From: Microbacterium sp. MYb45
Lineage (GTDB): Bacteria > Actinomycetota > Actinomycetes > Actinomycetales > Microbacteriaceae
Assembly: GCF_002979655.1 (NCBI RefSeq)
Contig: NZ_PCPG01000001.1
Location: 1,116,001-1,180,000 of the forward strand
Length of the DNA stretch: 64,000 nucleotides
Reading direction: 5' to 3'
Part shown: one piece after another, positions 28,106 to 37,291 of the stretch
Numbering within the stretch: the stretch's first letter is position 1
Layout of the letters: every line of letters begins with the position of its first letter
The notes under the pieces: model-generated
Databases searched by the model: none
The model's input: the letters and a program-made list of their open reading frames with translations, nothing else
Told to the model about the DNA's origin: nothing
Made by a program: the position numbers and the translations under genes

Positions 28106-29182
28106 ATGGCACACGACGACGACTCGCAGGCTCTTGACAGGGCCTACCAGCCCTCTCCGGGGCTGGGTGTCGCAGTCAGCGATCCCGTGCAGAACCCCGG
28201 GCTTCCGCCGCACCGCGAGCGGATGACCGACAAGGACCCGCGCGCTGAGAAGGCCGCTGTCCGCACTGTCTACACGCTGTTCTACCTCTCGCTGGCCGGG
28301 AGCATCTGGGCGGTCGCCGCCTACATGCTGTTCCCGATCGAGAGCGGCGCGCTCATCGACATCCGGCAGAACAACCTCTTCATCGGTCTCGGCATCGCCC
28401 TCGCGCTGCTGGCCCTCGGCATCGGTGCGATCCACTGGTCCAAGGCGCTCATGTCCGACAAGGAGTTCATCGAGCACCGCCACCCCACTCGTGGCAAGGA
28501 CGCGACCCGCGAGGCGGCCATCCAGGCCTTCTCCGACGCGAACGAGGAGTCCGGTTTCGGACGCCGCACGGTGATCCGCAACTCGCTGTTCGCCGCACTC
28601 GTCGCCTCGGTCATCCCGGGCGTCACGCTCTTCCGTGGTCTCGCTCCGCACTCGACGCCGGATGACCCCACCGCGGGCGACCCGGTCGTTCTCCTCAAGC
28701 ACACGATGTGGGAGAAGGGTGCGCGCCTCGTCCGCGACCCCGACGGCACCCCGATCCGCGCCGCGGACGTGACCCTCGGGTCGGCGTTCCACGTGATCCC
28801 CGAAGAGCTCGCGACGCTCAGCCACCACGACGGCTACCTCGAGGAGAAGGCCAAGGCCATCGTGCTGATGATGCGTCTGCGCCCCGAGCAGCTGATCGAG
28901 GCCGAGGACCGCAAGGACTGGTCCTACGACGGCATCGTCGCCTATTCCAAGGTCTGCACGCACGTCGGATGCCCTGTGGCTCTGTACGAGCAGCAGACGC
29001 ACCACCTGCTGTGCCCGTGCCACCAGTCGCAGTTCGACGTCACGGACCACGCCAAGGTCATCTTCGGCCCGGCGGCTCGTCCGCTGCCGCAGCTGCCCAT
29101 CACCGTCGATGACGAGGGCTACCTGGTCGCACGCAGCGACTTCAAGGAACCCGTCGGCCCGAGCTTCTGGGAGCGCCATTGA
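28106..29182 (+). CDS. qcrA: Rieske iron-sulfur subunit of the bc complex
   Basis: [2Fe-2S] Rieske protein of 358 residues with three transmembrane helices, as in other actinobacteria. Seen: helices at about 52-75, 88-110 and 155-175, then the cluster-binding loops CTHVGC (284-289) and CPCH (303-306), followed by the conserved GPAARPLPQLP. An AGGAACGTACGAGGAGC ribosome region precedes ATG 28106. The last bases overlap the qcrB start (TTGA). Confidence 0.97.
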   Translation: MAHDDDSQALDRAYQPSPGLGVAVSDPVQNPGLPPHRERMTDKDPRAEKAAVRTVYTLFYLSLAGSIWAVAAYMLFPIESGALIDIRQNNLFIGLGIALALLALGIGAIHWSKALMSDKEFIEHRHPTRGKDATREAAIQAFSDANEESGFGRRTVIRNSLFAALVASVIPGVTLFRGLAPHSTPDDPTAGDPVVLLKHTMWEKGARLVRDPDGTPIRAADVTLGSAFHVIPEELATLSHHDGYLEEKAKAIVLMMRLRPEQLIEAEDRKDWSYDGIVAYSKVCTHVGCPVALYEQQTHHLLCPCHQSQFDVTDHAKVIFGPAARPLPQLPITVDDEGYLVARSDFKEPVGPSFWERH

Positions 29183-30990
29183 GCACCGCAACGCTGTCCA
29201 AAGAGGACAAGGACACCAAAGCGCCCCTCGGCGGTCGCTTCGTCGGTGCCGCGTCGAACTACATCGACGAGCGCACCAGCCTCTCCGGCTTCGTCAAGGA
29301 GCTCGGACGCAAGATCTTCCCCGACCACTGGTCGTTCATGCTCGGCGAGATCGCGCTGTGGAGCTTCGTCGTCGTGTTCCTCTCCGGAACCTTCCTGACG
29401 TTCTTCTTCCAGGCATCCATGGTCGAGACCCACTACACCGGCGCCTACGCGCCGATGCGTGGTATCGAGATGTCGGCGGCGCTCGAGTCGTCGCTGCACA
29501 TCTCGTTCGACCTGCGCGGCGGGCTCCTGGTCCGCCAGATCCACCACTGGGCGGCGCTCGTGTTCATCGCCGGCATCGGCGTGCACATGCTCCGCGTGTT
29601 CTTCACCGGCGCGTTCCGCAAGCCGCGTGAGCTCAACTGGGTCATCGGCTTCGTCCTGTTCATCCTCGCAATGGCAGAGGGCTTCACCGGCTACTCGCTT
29701 CCCGACGACCTGCTCTCGGGTAACGGCCTCCGCATCATCGACGGCATGATCAAGGGTCTCCCCTTGATCGGCACCTGGACCTCGTTCCTCCTCTTCGGCG
29801 GCGAGTTCCCCGGGACCGACATCGTCGGACGTCTGTACACGCTGCACATCCTGTTGCTGCCGATGCTCGTCATCGCGCTCATCGTCGTGCACCTGATGCT
29901 GATGATCATCAACAAGCACACGCAGTTCGCGGGCCCCGGCCGCACGAACGACAACGTCGTGGGCTACCCGATGATGCCGGTCTACATGTCGAAGATGGGC
30001 GGCTACCTGTTCATCGTGTTCGGCGTGATCGTCATGATCGCGACGTTCTTCCAGATCAACCCGATCTGGAACTACGGCCCGTACGACCCCTCCCCTGTCT
30101 CCGCCGGCACGCAGCCGGACTGGTACATCGGCTTCGCCGACGGCGCTCTGCGTCTGGCGCCGTCGAACTGGGATATCGTGTTCCTCGACCGCACGTGGTC
30201 CTTCGGAATCATCGCGCCCGTGCTTGTGCTCGGCCTGTTCATCGTGGTCGTCGCGATCTACCCGTTCATCGAGGCGTGGGTCACCGGCGACAAGCGCGAG
30301 CACCACATCGCACAGCGTCCCCGCAACGCGGCGACGCGTACGGCGATCGGCGTGGCCGGCGTCATCTTCTACGCCGTCCTCTGGGCTGCGGCCTCGTCCG
30401 ACCTCATCGCGACGCACTTCATGCTCACGATGGAGGGCGTGATCCACACCCTGCAGGCGCTGCTCTTCCTGGGCCCGATCCTCGGATACTTCGTCACCAA
30501 GCGCATCTGCATCGCGCTGCAGAAGAAGGACCGCGAGATCGTGCTGCACGGCTTCGAGTCGGGGCGCATCGTGCGCCTCCCCGGCGGCGAGTTCATCGAG
30601 GTGCACCAGCCGGTCGACCAGTACGACCGCTGGAAGCTCATCGATGTCGACTCCTACGAGCCGCTCGTGGTGCGCCCGAACGCCAAGGGCCGCATCCCGT
30701 GGACGGAGAACCTCCGTTCCTCGATCTCGCGCTGGTTCTTCGAAGATCGTCTCGCCCCGCTCACGCAGGCCGAGGTCGAAGCAGCCGATGCACACCAGCA
30801 CCACGTCACGGCTCAGAACGACGAGACCGAGGCCGCAGAGATCCAGGGCGCTCACGAGCGCGCCGGTTTCCCTGATGCCCCGCTCACGGTCGATGAGACG
30901 CACGTCGACGAGACGCCGAACACCCCCAGCACGGTCATCGCGACGGAGCCGGTGAAGAAGCCTCGCAAGAAGAAGGAGGATGGCGAGTAG
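29179..30990 (+). CDS. qcrB: Cytochrome b subunit of the bc complex
   Basis: Menaquinol-oxidising cytochrome b, 603 residues. Seen: heme-b histidines in SLHISFDLRGGLLVRQIHHWAA (split around two segments) and in LHILLLPMLVIALIVVHL, the quinone-site region with GYSLPDDLLSGNGLR, and eight predicted helices over the first 430 residues. A long charged cytosolic tail (about 470-603, Glu/Lys-rich) follows. The only start fitting the qcrA overlap is TTG 29179 (TTGA shared with the qcrA stop), an uncommon start codon that implies translational coupling. The hairpin at 31005-31042 ends the operon. Confidence 0.97.
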   Translation: MSTATLSKEDKDTKAPLGGRFVGAASNYIDERTSLSGFVKELGRKIFPDHWSFMLGEIALWSFVVVFLSGTFLTFFFQASMVETHYTGAYAPMRGIEMSAALESSLHISFDLRGGLLVRQIHHWAALVFIAGIGVHMLRVFFTGAFRKPRELNWVIGFVLFILAMAEGFTGYSLPDDLLSGNGLRIIDGMIKGLPLIGTWTSFLLFGGEFPGTDIVGRLYTLHILLLPMLVIALIVVHLMLMIINKHTQFAGPGRTNDNVVGYPMMPVYMSKMGGYLFIVFGVIVMIATFFQINPIWNYGPYDPSPVSAGTQPDWYIGFADGALRLAPSNWDIVFLDRTWSFGIIAPVLVLGLFIVVVAIYPFIEAWVTGDKREHHIAQRPRNAATRTAIGVAGVIFYAVLWAAASSDLIATHFMLTMEGVIHTLQALLFLGPILGYFVTKRICIALQKKDREIVLHGFESGRIVRLPGGEFIEVHQPVDQYDRWKLIDVDSYEPLVVRPNAKGRIPWTENLRSSISRWFFEDRLAPLTQAEVEAADAHQHHVTAQNDETEAAEIQGAHERAGFPDAPLTVDETHVDETPNTPSTVIATEPVKKPRKKKEDGE

Positions 30991-31004
30991 TCGCCACTCC
31001 CCCA

Positions 31005-31042
31005 CGATGAAGGCCTCGTCCGCACGGACGGGGCCTTCATCG
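31005..31042 (+). terminator. Terminator of ctaE-qcrCAB
   Basis: CGATGAAGGCC and GGCCTTCATCG are perfect 11-bp arms, extended by TCGTCC/GGACGG with one G-T pair, closed by a 4-nt loop. It lies 15 bases after the qcrB stop and is followed by TTAATCC. Confidence 0.75.
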
Positions 31043-31069
31043 TTAATCCGTGAATGAGAGGATCGAACC

Positions 31070-31477
31070 ATGTCATCCGCCGTCCAGCTGATCCGCGCCA
31101 CTGCCCTCGCCGACGCCCCCTACGCCTATGCCGCCACTGCACCGGCGGGTTCGCGTTTCATCTTCCTCGCGGGAGCCTGCCCTCTGAACGACGACGGGAC
31201 GACCGCCGCACCGGGCGACTACGCGGCTCAGGCGGCCCGATGCGTGCAGACGCTCGAGGCAGCACTCGACGTCGCTGGCGCGAACCTCACCGATGTCATC
31301 AGCACACGAGTGCTGGTGGCCTCCTCCGCGCAGGCCGACCTCGTCACGGCGTGGGACGTGGTCCACGCTGCCTTCGGCGACCACGACGTCCCCAGCACCC
31401 TCCTGGGTGTCACGGTGCTCGGTTACGATGACCAGCTCGTCGAGATCGAGGCCATCGCCGCCGTCGCAGGAGAGTGA
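31070..31477 (+). CDS. RidA family protein (reactive enamine/imine deaminase fold)
   Basis: A 135-residue YjgF/YER057c/UK114 protein. Characterised RidA members hydrolyse reactive 2-aminoacrylate. Seen: APAGSRFIFLAGACPLNDDG, AAQAARCVQTLEAALDVAGANLTDVISTRV and STLLGVTVLGYDDQLVEIEA, matching the trimeric fold. The arginine that binds the substrate carboxylate appears in STRVLVAS. ATG 31070 follows a GAGAGGA ribosome site at a normal distance. It is co-translated with the acetyltransferase downstream. Confidence 0.92.
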   Translation: MSSAVQLIRATALADAPYAYAATAPAGSRFIFLAGACPLNDDGTTAAPGDYAAQAARCVQTLEAALDVAGANLTDVISTRVLVASSAQADLVTAWDVVHAAFGDHDVPSTLLGVTVLGYDDQLVEIEAIAAVAGE

Positions 31478-31479
31478 CC

Positions 31480-31995
31480 ATGGAGATCCGAGTACGTCCT
31501 GCGCATCCGGCGGATGACGCGGAGACCGAGCAGATCGAAGCCGCGGCGGATACTTTGCTCGTCGACCGTTTCGACGCGGTCGACTGGCCGCCCCCGACCA
31601 CTGCTCGGGAGCGCGCTTCGATGCCGGGCTTCGTGCTCGTCGCTGAGCCCCACGAGGCCTCAGCCCCCTCTTCGGGCCCCGTGGGCTTCGTGCACGTCCT
31701 GGAGATCGACGGGCACGCTCATCTGGAGCAGCTCTCTGTGCTGCCCACGTACGGCCGGCGCGGGATCGGGCGTCGGCTCGTCCAGGCGGCGCTCTCTGAG
31801 ACCCGAGACCGCGGACATCGTACGATCACCCTCCGCACCTACCGTGACGTCCCCTGGAACGCGCCGTTCTACGCCTCCTGCGGCTTCACGGAGACCGAGC
31901 CGGACTCCGCTCTGCTCCGCTCCCTCATCGACACGGAGACCGCCCTCGGGCTCTTCAGGTACGGCCCTCGCGTGCAGATGACTGCCACCCTCTGA
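31480..31995 (+). CDS. GNAT family N-acetyltransferase
   Basis: A 171-residue acetyl-CoA-dependent acyltransferase. Seen: VRPAHPADD at the start, VGFVHVLEIDGHAHLEQLSVLPTYGRRGIGRRLVQAAL containing the acetyl-CoA loop (YGRRGIGRRL), and the C-terminal NAPFYASCGFTETEP. I chose ATG 31480, which has AGGAG seven bases upstream; a GTG two codons earlier overlaps the ridA stop and is the alternative. The substrate is unknown. No partner other than ridA is suggested by position. Confidence 0.88.
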   Translation: MEIRVRPAHPADDAETEQIEAAADTLLVDRFDAVDWPPPTTARERASMPGFVLVAEPHEASAPSSGPVGFVHVLEIDGHAHLEQLSVLPTYGRRGIGRRLVQAALSETRDRGHRTITLRTYRDVPWNAPFYASCGFTETEPDSALLRSLIDTETALGLFRYGPRVQMTATL

Positions 31996-32144
31996 TGCGT
32001 ACACGCTGACGGCATTCGCTCTCTGGGCGACGCCGACGGTGTGCACTGCCGTCCTGTCGACCCACTGACCGGCATCGCACGGGCCCGAACGAGGTCATGA
32101 AGATCCCGCCGCCCGCACACGAACCGGCCCACTGGCGCGTACAC
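31996..32144. other. Non-coding gap between convergent units
   Basis: I see no gene, promoter or strong structure in these 149 bases, which separate the convergent acetyltransferase and ctaF units. The ctaF terminator begins at 32145. Confidence 0.5.
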
Positions 32145-32180
32145 GAAGAAAGCCCCCGGACGAATCCGGGGGCCTTCTTC
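32145..32180 (-). terminator. Terminator of ctaC-ctaD-ctaF
   Basis: GAAGAAGGCCCCCGGA pairs with TCCGGGGGCTTTCTTC (one mismatch) around a short loop, 12 bases after the ctaF stop. On the minus strand it is followed by a mixed T-containing tail. Confidence 0.7.
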
Positions 32181-32192
32181 TATTCAGATGTC

Positions 32193-32627
32193 TCAGCGGG
32201 CGAAGTTGCCGCGGTAGTACTCGTAGACCCAGCCGACGATCGCGACGACGAAGATCGCGAGTCCGATCGGGAGCAGGAAGTGTCCGACAGCAAGGCCGAC
32301 GACGAAGACACCGGCCGAAGCCGCGAGCACGATCGGCCACCAGGACCACGGGCTGAACTCGCCGAGCTCGGGGTCACCGTCGTCGATGTCCGCCGTCAGG
32401 ATGTCTTCCGGCAGCTCACCGTTCTGCGCCTTGTGCGTGCGATCGAGATAGAACGCGACCATCGCCGCCATGAAGGCTGCGAAGAACAGGGCGACAGTGC
32501 CGACCCACTCGATCCGCATCGCGAAGTTGTCGGACGGAGTGACCAGGATGTGCCAGCCGGTGTAGACGACACCGACGAGGGCGAAGAACGCTGTCAGCAC
32601 CCACCAGAGAATGACGTTGTCGCGCAT
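32193..32627 (-). CDS. ctaF: Cytochrome c oxidase subunit IV (actinobacterial type)
   Basis: Small four-helix subunit of the aa3 oxidase, 144 residues. Seen: hydrophobic segments at about 8-27, 38-60, 93-113 and 116-136, and the DILTADIDDGDPELGEFSPWSWWPIVLAA (in two parts) loop typical of actinobacterial CtaF. It begins 3 bases after the ctaD stop, in the order ctaC-ctaD-ctaF, and ends at a hairpin. Confidence 0.93.
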   Translation of the reverse strand: MRDNVILWWVLTAFFALVGVVYTGWHILVTPSDNFAMRIEWVGTVALFFAAFMAAMVAFYLDRTHKAQNGELPEDILTADIDDGDPELGEFSPWSWWPIVLAASAGVFVVGLAVGHFLLPIGLAIFVVAIVGWVYEYYRGNFAR

Positions 32628-32630
32628 GAC

Positions 32631-34364
32631 TTAGTGGGCCTCTCGCTCGCCGGGCGCCGTGGTCGCGAACTCGGCAGCCTCCGGGTGATTCAGGTCGAAC
32701 GCGGGACGCTCGCTGCGGATACGCGGGATCGACGTGAAGTTGTGCCGCGGCGGCGGGCACGACGTCGCCCACTCGAGCGAAGCACCGTAGCCCCACGGGT
32801 CGTTGACCGTGACCTTCGGAGCCTTGCGGGCCGTGATCCACACGTTCAGGAAGAACGGCAGCATCGAGGCGCCGAGGATGATCGCACCGATCGTGGAGAC
32901 CTGGTTCTGCCAGGTCCAGCCGTCTGCTGCGGAGTAGTCCGCGTAGCGGCGCACCATGCCGTCGACACCCAGCCAGTGCTGGATGAGGAACGTCATGTGG
33001 AAGCCGATGAACAGCATCCAGAAGTGCACGTACCCGAGACGCTCGTTGAGCATGCGACCGGTCCACTTCGGCCACCAGAAGTAGAAGCCGGCGAACATGG
33101 CGAACACGACGGTGCCGAACACCACGTAGTGGAAGTGAGCGACGACGAAGTACGAGTCGGAGAGCGCGAAGTCCAGCGGCGGGGCCGCGAGGATGACACC
33201 GGTCAGACCGCCGAAGACAAACGAAACGAGGAATCCGAGTGCGAAGACCATCGGAGTCTCGAAGGTCACCGATCCTCGCCAGAGCGTGCCGATCCAGTTG
33301 AAGATCTTCACCCCCGTCGGCACGGCGATGAGCATCGTCATGAGGGCGAAGAAGGGCAGCAGCACGGATCCGGTCACGTACATGTGGTGCGCCCACACCG
33401 CCACGGAGAGAGCGGCGATCGCGATCGTCGCGTAGACCAGCGTCTTGTATCCGAAGATCGGCTTACGGCTGAAGACCGGGAAGATCTCCGACACGATGCC
33501 GAAGAACGGCAGAGCGATGATGTAGACCTCGGGGTGGCCGAAGAACCAGAACAGGTGCTGCCACAGCAGGACACCGCCGTTGGCGGGGTCGTAGATGTGA
33601 GCGCCGAGGATGCGGTCCGCTGCAGCGGCGAAGATCGCTGCCGCGAGCACGGGGAACGCCATCAGGATGAGCAGGCTCGTGATGAGCGTGTTCCAGGAGA
33701 AGATCGGCATGCGCCACATCGTCATGCCGGGAGCGCGCATCGTGATGATCGTGGTGATGAAGTTGACGGCACCGAGGATGGTTCCGAAACCGGAGATGCC
33801 CAGTCCGACCATCCAGAGGTTTCCACCCGCGCCCGGCGAGAACGACGCACCGGCCAGCGGTTGATAGGCGAACCATCCGAAGGAGGCCGCGCCCTGCGGG
33901 GTGAGGAAGCCGGCGACCGCGATGGTCGAGCCGAAGAGGAAGAGCCAGAAGGCGAACGCGTTCAGACGCGGGAAGGCCACGTCGGGGGCGCCGATCTGCA
34001 GCGGCAGGATCGCGTTGGCGAAGCCCGCGAAGAGCGGCGTCGCGAACATCAGCAGCATGATCGTGCCGTGCATCGTGAACAGCTGGTTGTACTGCTCCTT
34101 CGTCGGGACGATCTGCATGCCCGGCGCGAACAGCTCGGCGCGGATGACGAGGGCCATCACTCCACCGAGGAGGAAGAACAGCACGGACGCGATCAGGTAC
34201 ATGTACCCGATGGTCTTGTGGTCGGTGGAGGTGATCCACTTGACGACGATGTTGCCCTTCTGCTCCACGCGCGAGGAGCTCATGAGAGCGGCCTGGCGGG
34301 CGGGCAGAGTGGTCGGACGCGACTGGGGAGTCTCGTCGGTACGGGGAGCTTCTGTGGTCGACAT
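32631..34364 (-). CDS. ctaD: Cytochrome c oxidase subunit I
   Basis: Catalytic heme-copper subunit of 577 residues with about twelve transmembrane helices. Seen: the low-spin heme histidine region [13 protein letters not shown], the CuB ligand and cross-linked tyrosine in [15 protein letters not shown] (His about 277), the HH copper ligands in WAHHMYVTG, the K-channel region, and the [14 protein letters not shown] helix with the heme-binding histidines. Start ATG 34364 lies 3 bases after the ctaC stop. Confidence 0.98.
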   Translation of the reverse strand: MSTTEAPRTDETPQSRPTTLPARQAALMSSSRVEQKGNIVVKWITSTDHKTIGYMYLIASVLFFLLGGVMALVIRAELFAPGMQIVPTKEQYNQLFTMHGTIMLLMFATPLFAGFANAILPLQIGAPDVAFPRLNAFAFWLFLFGSTIAVAGFLTPQGAASFGWFAYQPLAGASFSPGAGGNLWMVGLGISGFGTILGAVNFITTIITMRAPGMTMWRMPIFSWNTLITSLLILMAFPVLAAAIFAAAADRILGAHIYDPANGGVLLWQHLFWFFGHPEVYIIALPFFGIVSEIFPVFSRKPIFGYKTLVYATIAIAALSVAVWAHHMYVTGSVLLPFFALMTMLIAVPTGVKIFNWIGTLWRGSVTFETPMVFALGFLVSFVFGGLTGVILAAPPLDFALSDSYFVVAHFHYVVFGTVVFAMFAGFYFWWPKWTGRMLNERLGYVHFWMLFIGFHMTFLIQHWLGVDGMVRRYADYSAADGWTWQNQVSTIGAIILGASMLPFFLNVWITARKAPKVTVNDPWGYGASLEWATSCPPPRHNFTSIPRIRSERPAFDLNHPEAAEFATTAPGEREAH

Positions 34365-34367
34365 GAC

Positions 34368-35270
34368 TTACTCCCCTCCTTCCTCGGTGTCGGTCTTCGG
34401 GGTCGTCCCCGGGAAGTTCGAGAGACGGTCGTACGCGTCGGTGATGTCGCCCGTGTTGCCCTTCTCCTCGAGCGACTCGAGGTACGCGTCGTAGTCGTCC
34501 TGAGAGACGACCTTGACGTTAAAGAGCATCATCGAGTGATACTCACCGCAGAGCTCGGCACACTTGCCGGCGTACTCGCCCTCACGGGTGGGGATGAACG
34601 ACCAGGAGTTGTCCTTCCCGATGAACATGTCCTTCTTGTAGAGGAAGTCGATGATCCAGAAAGAGTGGATGACGTCGCGCGACTGCAGGTCGATCGTGAC
34701 CTTCTTGTCGACCGGCAGAACCAGGGTCGGCAGCTGCGACTGATCGATGTTGCCTTCGGCGTCGGGCTGGGCCTGGATGCCCATCGTCCACACGGCGTCG
34801 GAGTTGTCTTCCTCTTCACCGTCGTACTGGAAGTCCCACGCCCACTGCTTGGCGATCGCCGTGATCTCGACGTCGGGCTCGTCCCACTTGGCCTCGATCT
34901 CGGTCTGATCACGAGCGGTGAAGAAGAACATACCCAGCACGAGGATGAGCGGCACGATCGTGTAGAAGATCTCGATCGGCATGTTGTAGCGCATCTGCAC
35001 CGGGAGGCCGGTCTGGCCCTTGCGGCGACGGTACGCGATCGCGGCCCAGGCCATCAGGCCCCAGGTGATGATGCCGACGGCGAGAAGCACGATCCAGGAG
35101 TTCACCCAGAGCGAGGAGACGCGCTCGGTCTGATTGGTGGCTGCGGGGCCACCCTCCACGAAGCCCGGAAGAAAGCCGTTCAGCTCGGTGGGAGAACATC
35201 CCGCCAGGGCCAAGGCTGCCACGACTCCCACAGGGAGTGCGGCCCAACGAAGGCTGCGTTTCGAGGGCAC
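34368..35270 (-). CDS. ctaC: Cytochrome c oxidase subunit II, lipoprotein
   Basis: CuA-bearing electron entry subunit, 300 residues. Seen: signal peptide with lipobox LAGC (Cys25), two transmembrane helices (about 55-77 and 98-120), and the CuA site CAELCGEYHSMM (Cys237, Glu239, Cys241, His245, Met248). I chose GTG 35270 because AAAGG precedes it by 6 nt and the signal peptide then starts with the basic residues KRSLR; a longer frame from 35306 adds an unlikely leader. The C-terminal 50 residues are acidic. Confidence 0.96.
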   Translation of the reverse strand: MPSKRSLRWAALPVGVVAALALAGCSPTELNGFLPGFVEGGPAATNQTERVSSLWVNSWIVLLAVGIITWGLMAWAAIAYRRRKGQTGLPVQMRYNMPIEIFYTIVPLILVLGMFFFTARDQTEIEAKWDEPDVEITAIAKQWAWDFQYDGEEEDNSDAVWTMGIQAQPDAEGNIDQSQLPTLVLPVDKKVTIDLQSRDVIHSFWIIDFLYKKDMFIGKDNSWSFIPTREGEYAGKCAELCGEYHSMMLFNVKVVSQDDYDAYLESLEEKGNTGDITDAYDRLSNFPGTTPKTDTEEGGE

Positions 35271-35305
35271 GATGCACCTTTCAGATCGCGAACAGAGCAC
35301 ACCCA

Positions 35306-35311
35306 AGTCTA
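35306..35311 (-). promoter_or_regulatory. Candidate -10 box for ctaC-ctaD-ctaF (TAGACT)
   Basis: TAGACT lies about 35 bases before the ctaC start, giving a leader of roughly 29 nt that includes the AAAGG ribosome site. No good -35 hexamer is visible. Confidence 0.4.
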
Positions 35312-35357
35312 GGGCAACCTCACACCTGATTCATGCCAACCACGCAGGTTCCGAAAG

Positions 35358-35397
35358 CGGAACGGCCACCGTCACCCATGGTGACGGCGGCCGTTCG
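35358..35397 (-). terminator. Terminator of the iron-sulfur carrier gene
   Basis: AACGGCC-ACCGTCACC pairs with GGTGACGG-CGGCCGTT (one mismatch) over 16 positions with a minimal loop, 13 bases after the stop of the A-type carrier gene on the minus strand. It also insulates the ctaC promoter. Confidence 0.65.
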
Positions 35398-35409
35398 GCA
35401 GACGGACGA

Positions 35410-35772
35410 TCAGTGGAAGCTGTCGCCGCAGGCGCAGCTGCCCGCTGCGTTGGGGTTGTCGATCGTGAACCCCTGCTCGGAGATCGTGTCCTTGAAGTCG
35501 ATCGCCGCACCGTCGAGGTACGGGACGCTCATGTTGTCGATGATCACCTCGACGCCGTCGAAGTCGACGGTCTCGTCGCCTTCGAGGTAGCGCTCGTCGA
35601 AGTACAGCTGGTAGATCAGGCCCGAGCATCCGCCGGGCTGCACGGCGACGCGAAGACGGAGATCGTCGCGGCCTTCCTGCTCGAGGAGGTTCTTCACCTT
35701 GACGGCGGCAGCGTCGGTCAGGGTGACGCCGTGTGCGCGGGTGGTCTCTGGGGAGAGTGTGGTGTCGCTCAT
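35410..35772 (-). CDS. A-type iron-sulfur cluster carrier (ErpA/IscA family)
   Basis: A 120-residue A-type carrier that delivers Fe-S clusters to apo-proteins. Seen: VTLTDAAAVKVKNLLEQEG, then the three conserved cysteines in QPGGCSGLIYQLYFDE and GSCACGDSFH. I chose ATG 35772, which has AAGGAG at a normal distance; a longer in-frame start has no such site. Its position beside the qcr/cta genes, which need a Rieske cluster, suggests a supply role, but this is only context. Confidence 0.95.
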   Translation of the reverse strand: MSDTTLSPETTRAHGVTLTDAAAVKVKNLLEQEGRDDLRLRVAVQPGGCSGLIYQLYFDERYLEGDETVDFDGVEVIIDNMSVPYLDGAAIDFKDTISEQGFTIDNPNAAGSCACGDSFH

Positions 35773-35815
35773 GTCGCTCCTTGTGACGGGCCGCAGGTGC
35801 ACGGCTTCTCGGACG

Positions 35816-35821
35816 ATTCTA
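35816..35821 (-). promoter_or_regulatory. Candidate -10 box for the A-type carrier gene (TAGAAT)
   Basis: TAGAAT lies about 44 bases before the ATG, giving a leader of about 37 nt with the AAGGAG site, in the 70-base gap after the M20 peptidase gene. Confidence 0.45.
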
Positions 35822-35842
35822 CCGCCGCAGATCCTGTGAGGC

Positions 35843-37246
35843 TCAGAGTTCTGCAGCATTCATGCGGGTGAGCAGCAGCGCCTCGGTCGCGACCGCATGG
35901 CGGAAGCTGTCGAGGTGCAGCGACTCGTTGGGGCTGTGCGCCCGCGAATGCGGGTCCTCGACACCGGTGACGAGGATCTGCGCGGCCGGGAACTCCCGCA
36001 CCAGGTCGGCGATGAACGGGATCGAACCGCCGACGCCCAGGTCCACCGGCGGAACCCCGTAGCCGTCGTGCATCGCGTCGCGCGTGAGCTGCACCGCCCA
36101 GCCGCTGGTGTCGACGAGGAAGCCATCCCCCAGGTCGACATCCGAGAAGGTGAGCTCCGCGCCGAACGGAGCGTGAGCCCGCAGGTGGCTCTCGAGGGCG
36201 TCATACGCGGCCTGCCCCGTCTGCCCGGGCGCGACACGAGCGCTGATCACGACCGTGACCTCGGGAAGCAGGGTGTTGGATGCCGCCGCCACGCTCGTCG
36301 CGTCGATGCCGATCACCGTCACCGCGGGCTTGTTCCAGATCCGGCTGAGGATCGTGCCGTCACCGATCGGAGTGGTGCCGGGCAGGAGCCCTGCCTCGTC
36401 ACGGAGTGTCGCCTCGGTGTAATCGGGAGTGGGCGCATCGCGCACAGTCATCCCCGCCACCGCCACCGATCCGTCGGAGTTCCACAGCGTGGAGAGCAGC
36501 TTCACGGTCGACATCATCGCGTCGGGCACCGCTCCCCCGAACATCCCCGAGTGGGACGCGTGATCGAGGGTGCGCACGCGCAGCGTGAAGCGCGCGTTCC
36601 CGCGAAGCGAGACGGTGAGGCCCGGGGTGACCGAATCCCAGTTGCCGGAGTCGGCGACGACGATGGCGTCCGCGCGGAGCGCCTCCTTGTTGTCGGAGAG
36701 GAACTGAGCGAAGGAACGAGACCCGTACTCCTCCTCCCCCTCGATGAACATCGCGATACCGAGGTCGAGGTCGTCCCCCAGCACCTCGTGTACGGCTCGG
36801 ATCGACGCGATGTGCGCCATGATCCCCGCCTTGTCGTCTGCGGCGCCGCGTCCGTACAGACGCCCGTCACGGACCGTCGGCTCGAACGGCGGGGTCTCCC
36901 AGAGGGCGTCATCACCGGGAGGCTGCACGTCGTGGTGCGCGTAGAGCAGGATCGTCGGCTTGCGGTTGCGGGCCGCGCGCGTGGCGAGGACTGCCGGCTG
37001 TCCCTGCTCATCGGTGCCCGGGATCGCGGCACGGAGCACACGCACCTCGTCGAAGACACCGGTGTCCGAGGCCAGCGCAGCCACGGCTTCCGCGCTGCGC
37101 TCCAGCTGGGTCTGATCGAACGCGGGCCAGGCCATTCCCGGGATGCGCACGAGGTGGCCGAGGTCCGACAACGCGGAGGGGATACCGGTCGCCACAGCCT
37201 CGAGGACGGCGGCATCGGGCTCACGGGGAGGAACAGGAGAGGTCAT
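35843..37246 (-). CDS. M20 family metallopeptidase (dipeptidase)
   Basis: Zinc-dependent amino- or carboxypeptidase-like hydrolase, 467 residues. Seen: metal and catalytic motifs LLYAHHDVQPPGDDALWETPPF (in parts), RLYGRGAADDKAGI and IEGEEEYGSRSF, the lid-domain region FTLRVRTLDHASHSGMFGG, and the C-terminal GVEDPHSRAHSPNESL. These fit the dipeptidase branch of M20. ATG 37246 follows a TAAGAT box at 7 nt. The gene diverges from the DUF3043 gene across 45 bases. Confidence 0.93.
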   Translation of the reverse strand: MTSPVPPREPDAAVLEAVATGIPSALSDLGHLVRIPGMAWPAFDQTQLERSAEAVAALASDTGVFDEVRVLRAAIPGTDEQGQPAVLATRAARNRKPTILLYAHHDVQPPGDDALWETPPFEPTVRDGRLYGRGAADDKAGIMAHIASIRAVHEVLGDDLDLGIAMFIEGEEEYGSRSFAQFLSDNKEALRADAIVVADSGNWDSVTPGLTVSLRGNARFTLRVRTLDHASHSGMFGGAVPDAMMSTVKLLSTLWNSDGSVAVAGMTVRDAPTPDYTEATLRDEAGLLPGTTPIGDGTILSRIWNKPAVTVIGIDATSVAAASNTLLPEVTVVISARVAPGQTGQAAYDALESHLRAHAPFGAELTFSDVDLGDGFLVDTSGWAVQLTRDAMHDGYGVPPVDLGVGGSIPFIADLVREFPAAQILVTGVEDPHSRAHSPNESLHLDSFRHAVATEALLLTRMNAAEL

Positions 37247-37253
37247 GCGAGTA

Positions 37254-37259
37254 ATCTTA
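37254..37259 (-). promoter_or_regulatory. Candidate leaderless -10 box for the M20 gene (TAAGAT)
   Basis: TAAGAT ends 7 nt before the ATG at 37246 on the minus strand. Confidence 0.45.
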
Positions 37260-37291
37260 AGGTGATCCCCCGCAGCGAACCGAGGAACTCC

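Noticed and set aside
29119..31101. Open frame of 660 codons on the minus strand opposite qcrB
   Set aside because: Antisense shadow of a certain gene; no ribosome site, no domain.
32097..35312. Open frame of 1071 codons on the plus strand opposite ctaC-ctaD-ctaF
   Set aside because: It runs antisense across three real genes and a terminator. Its product is a repetitive Arg/His/Asp/Glu chain with no domain.
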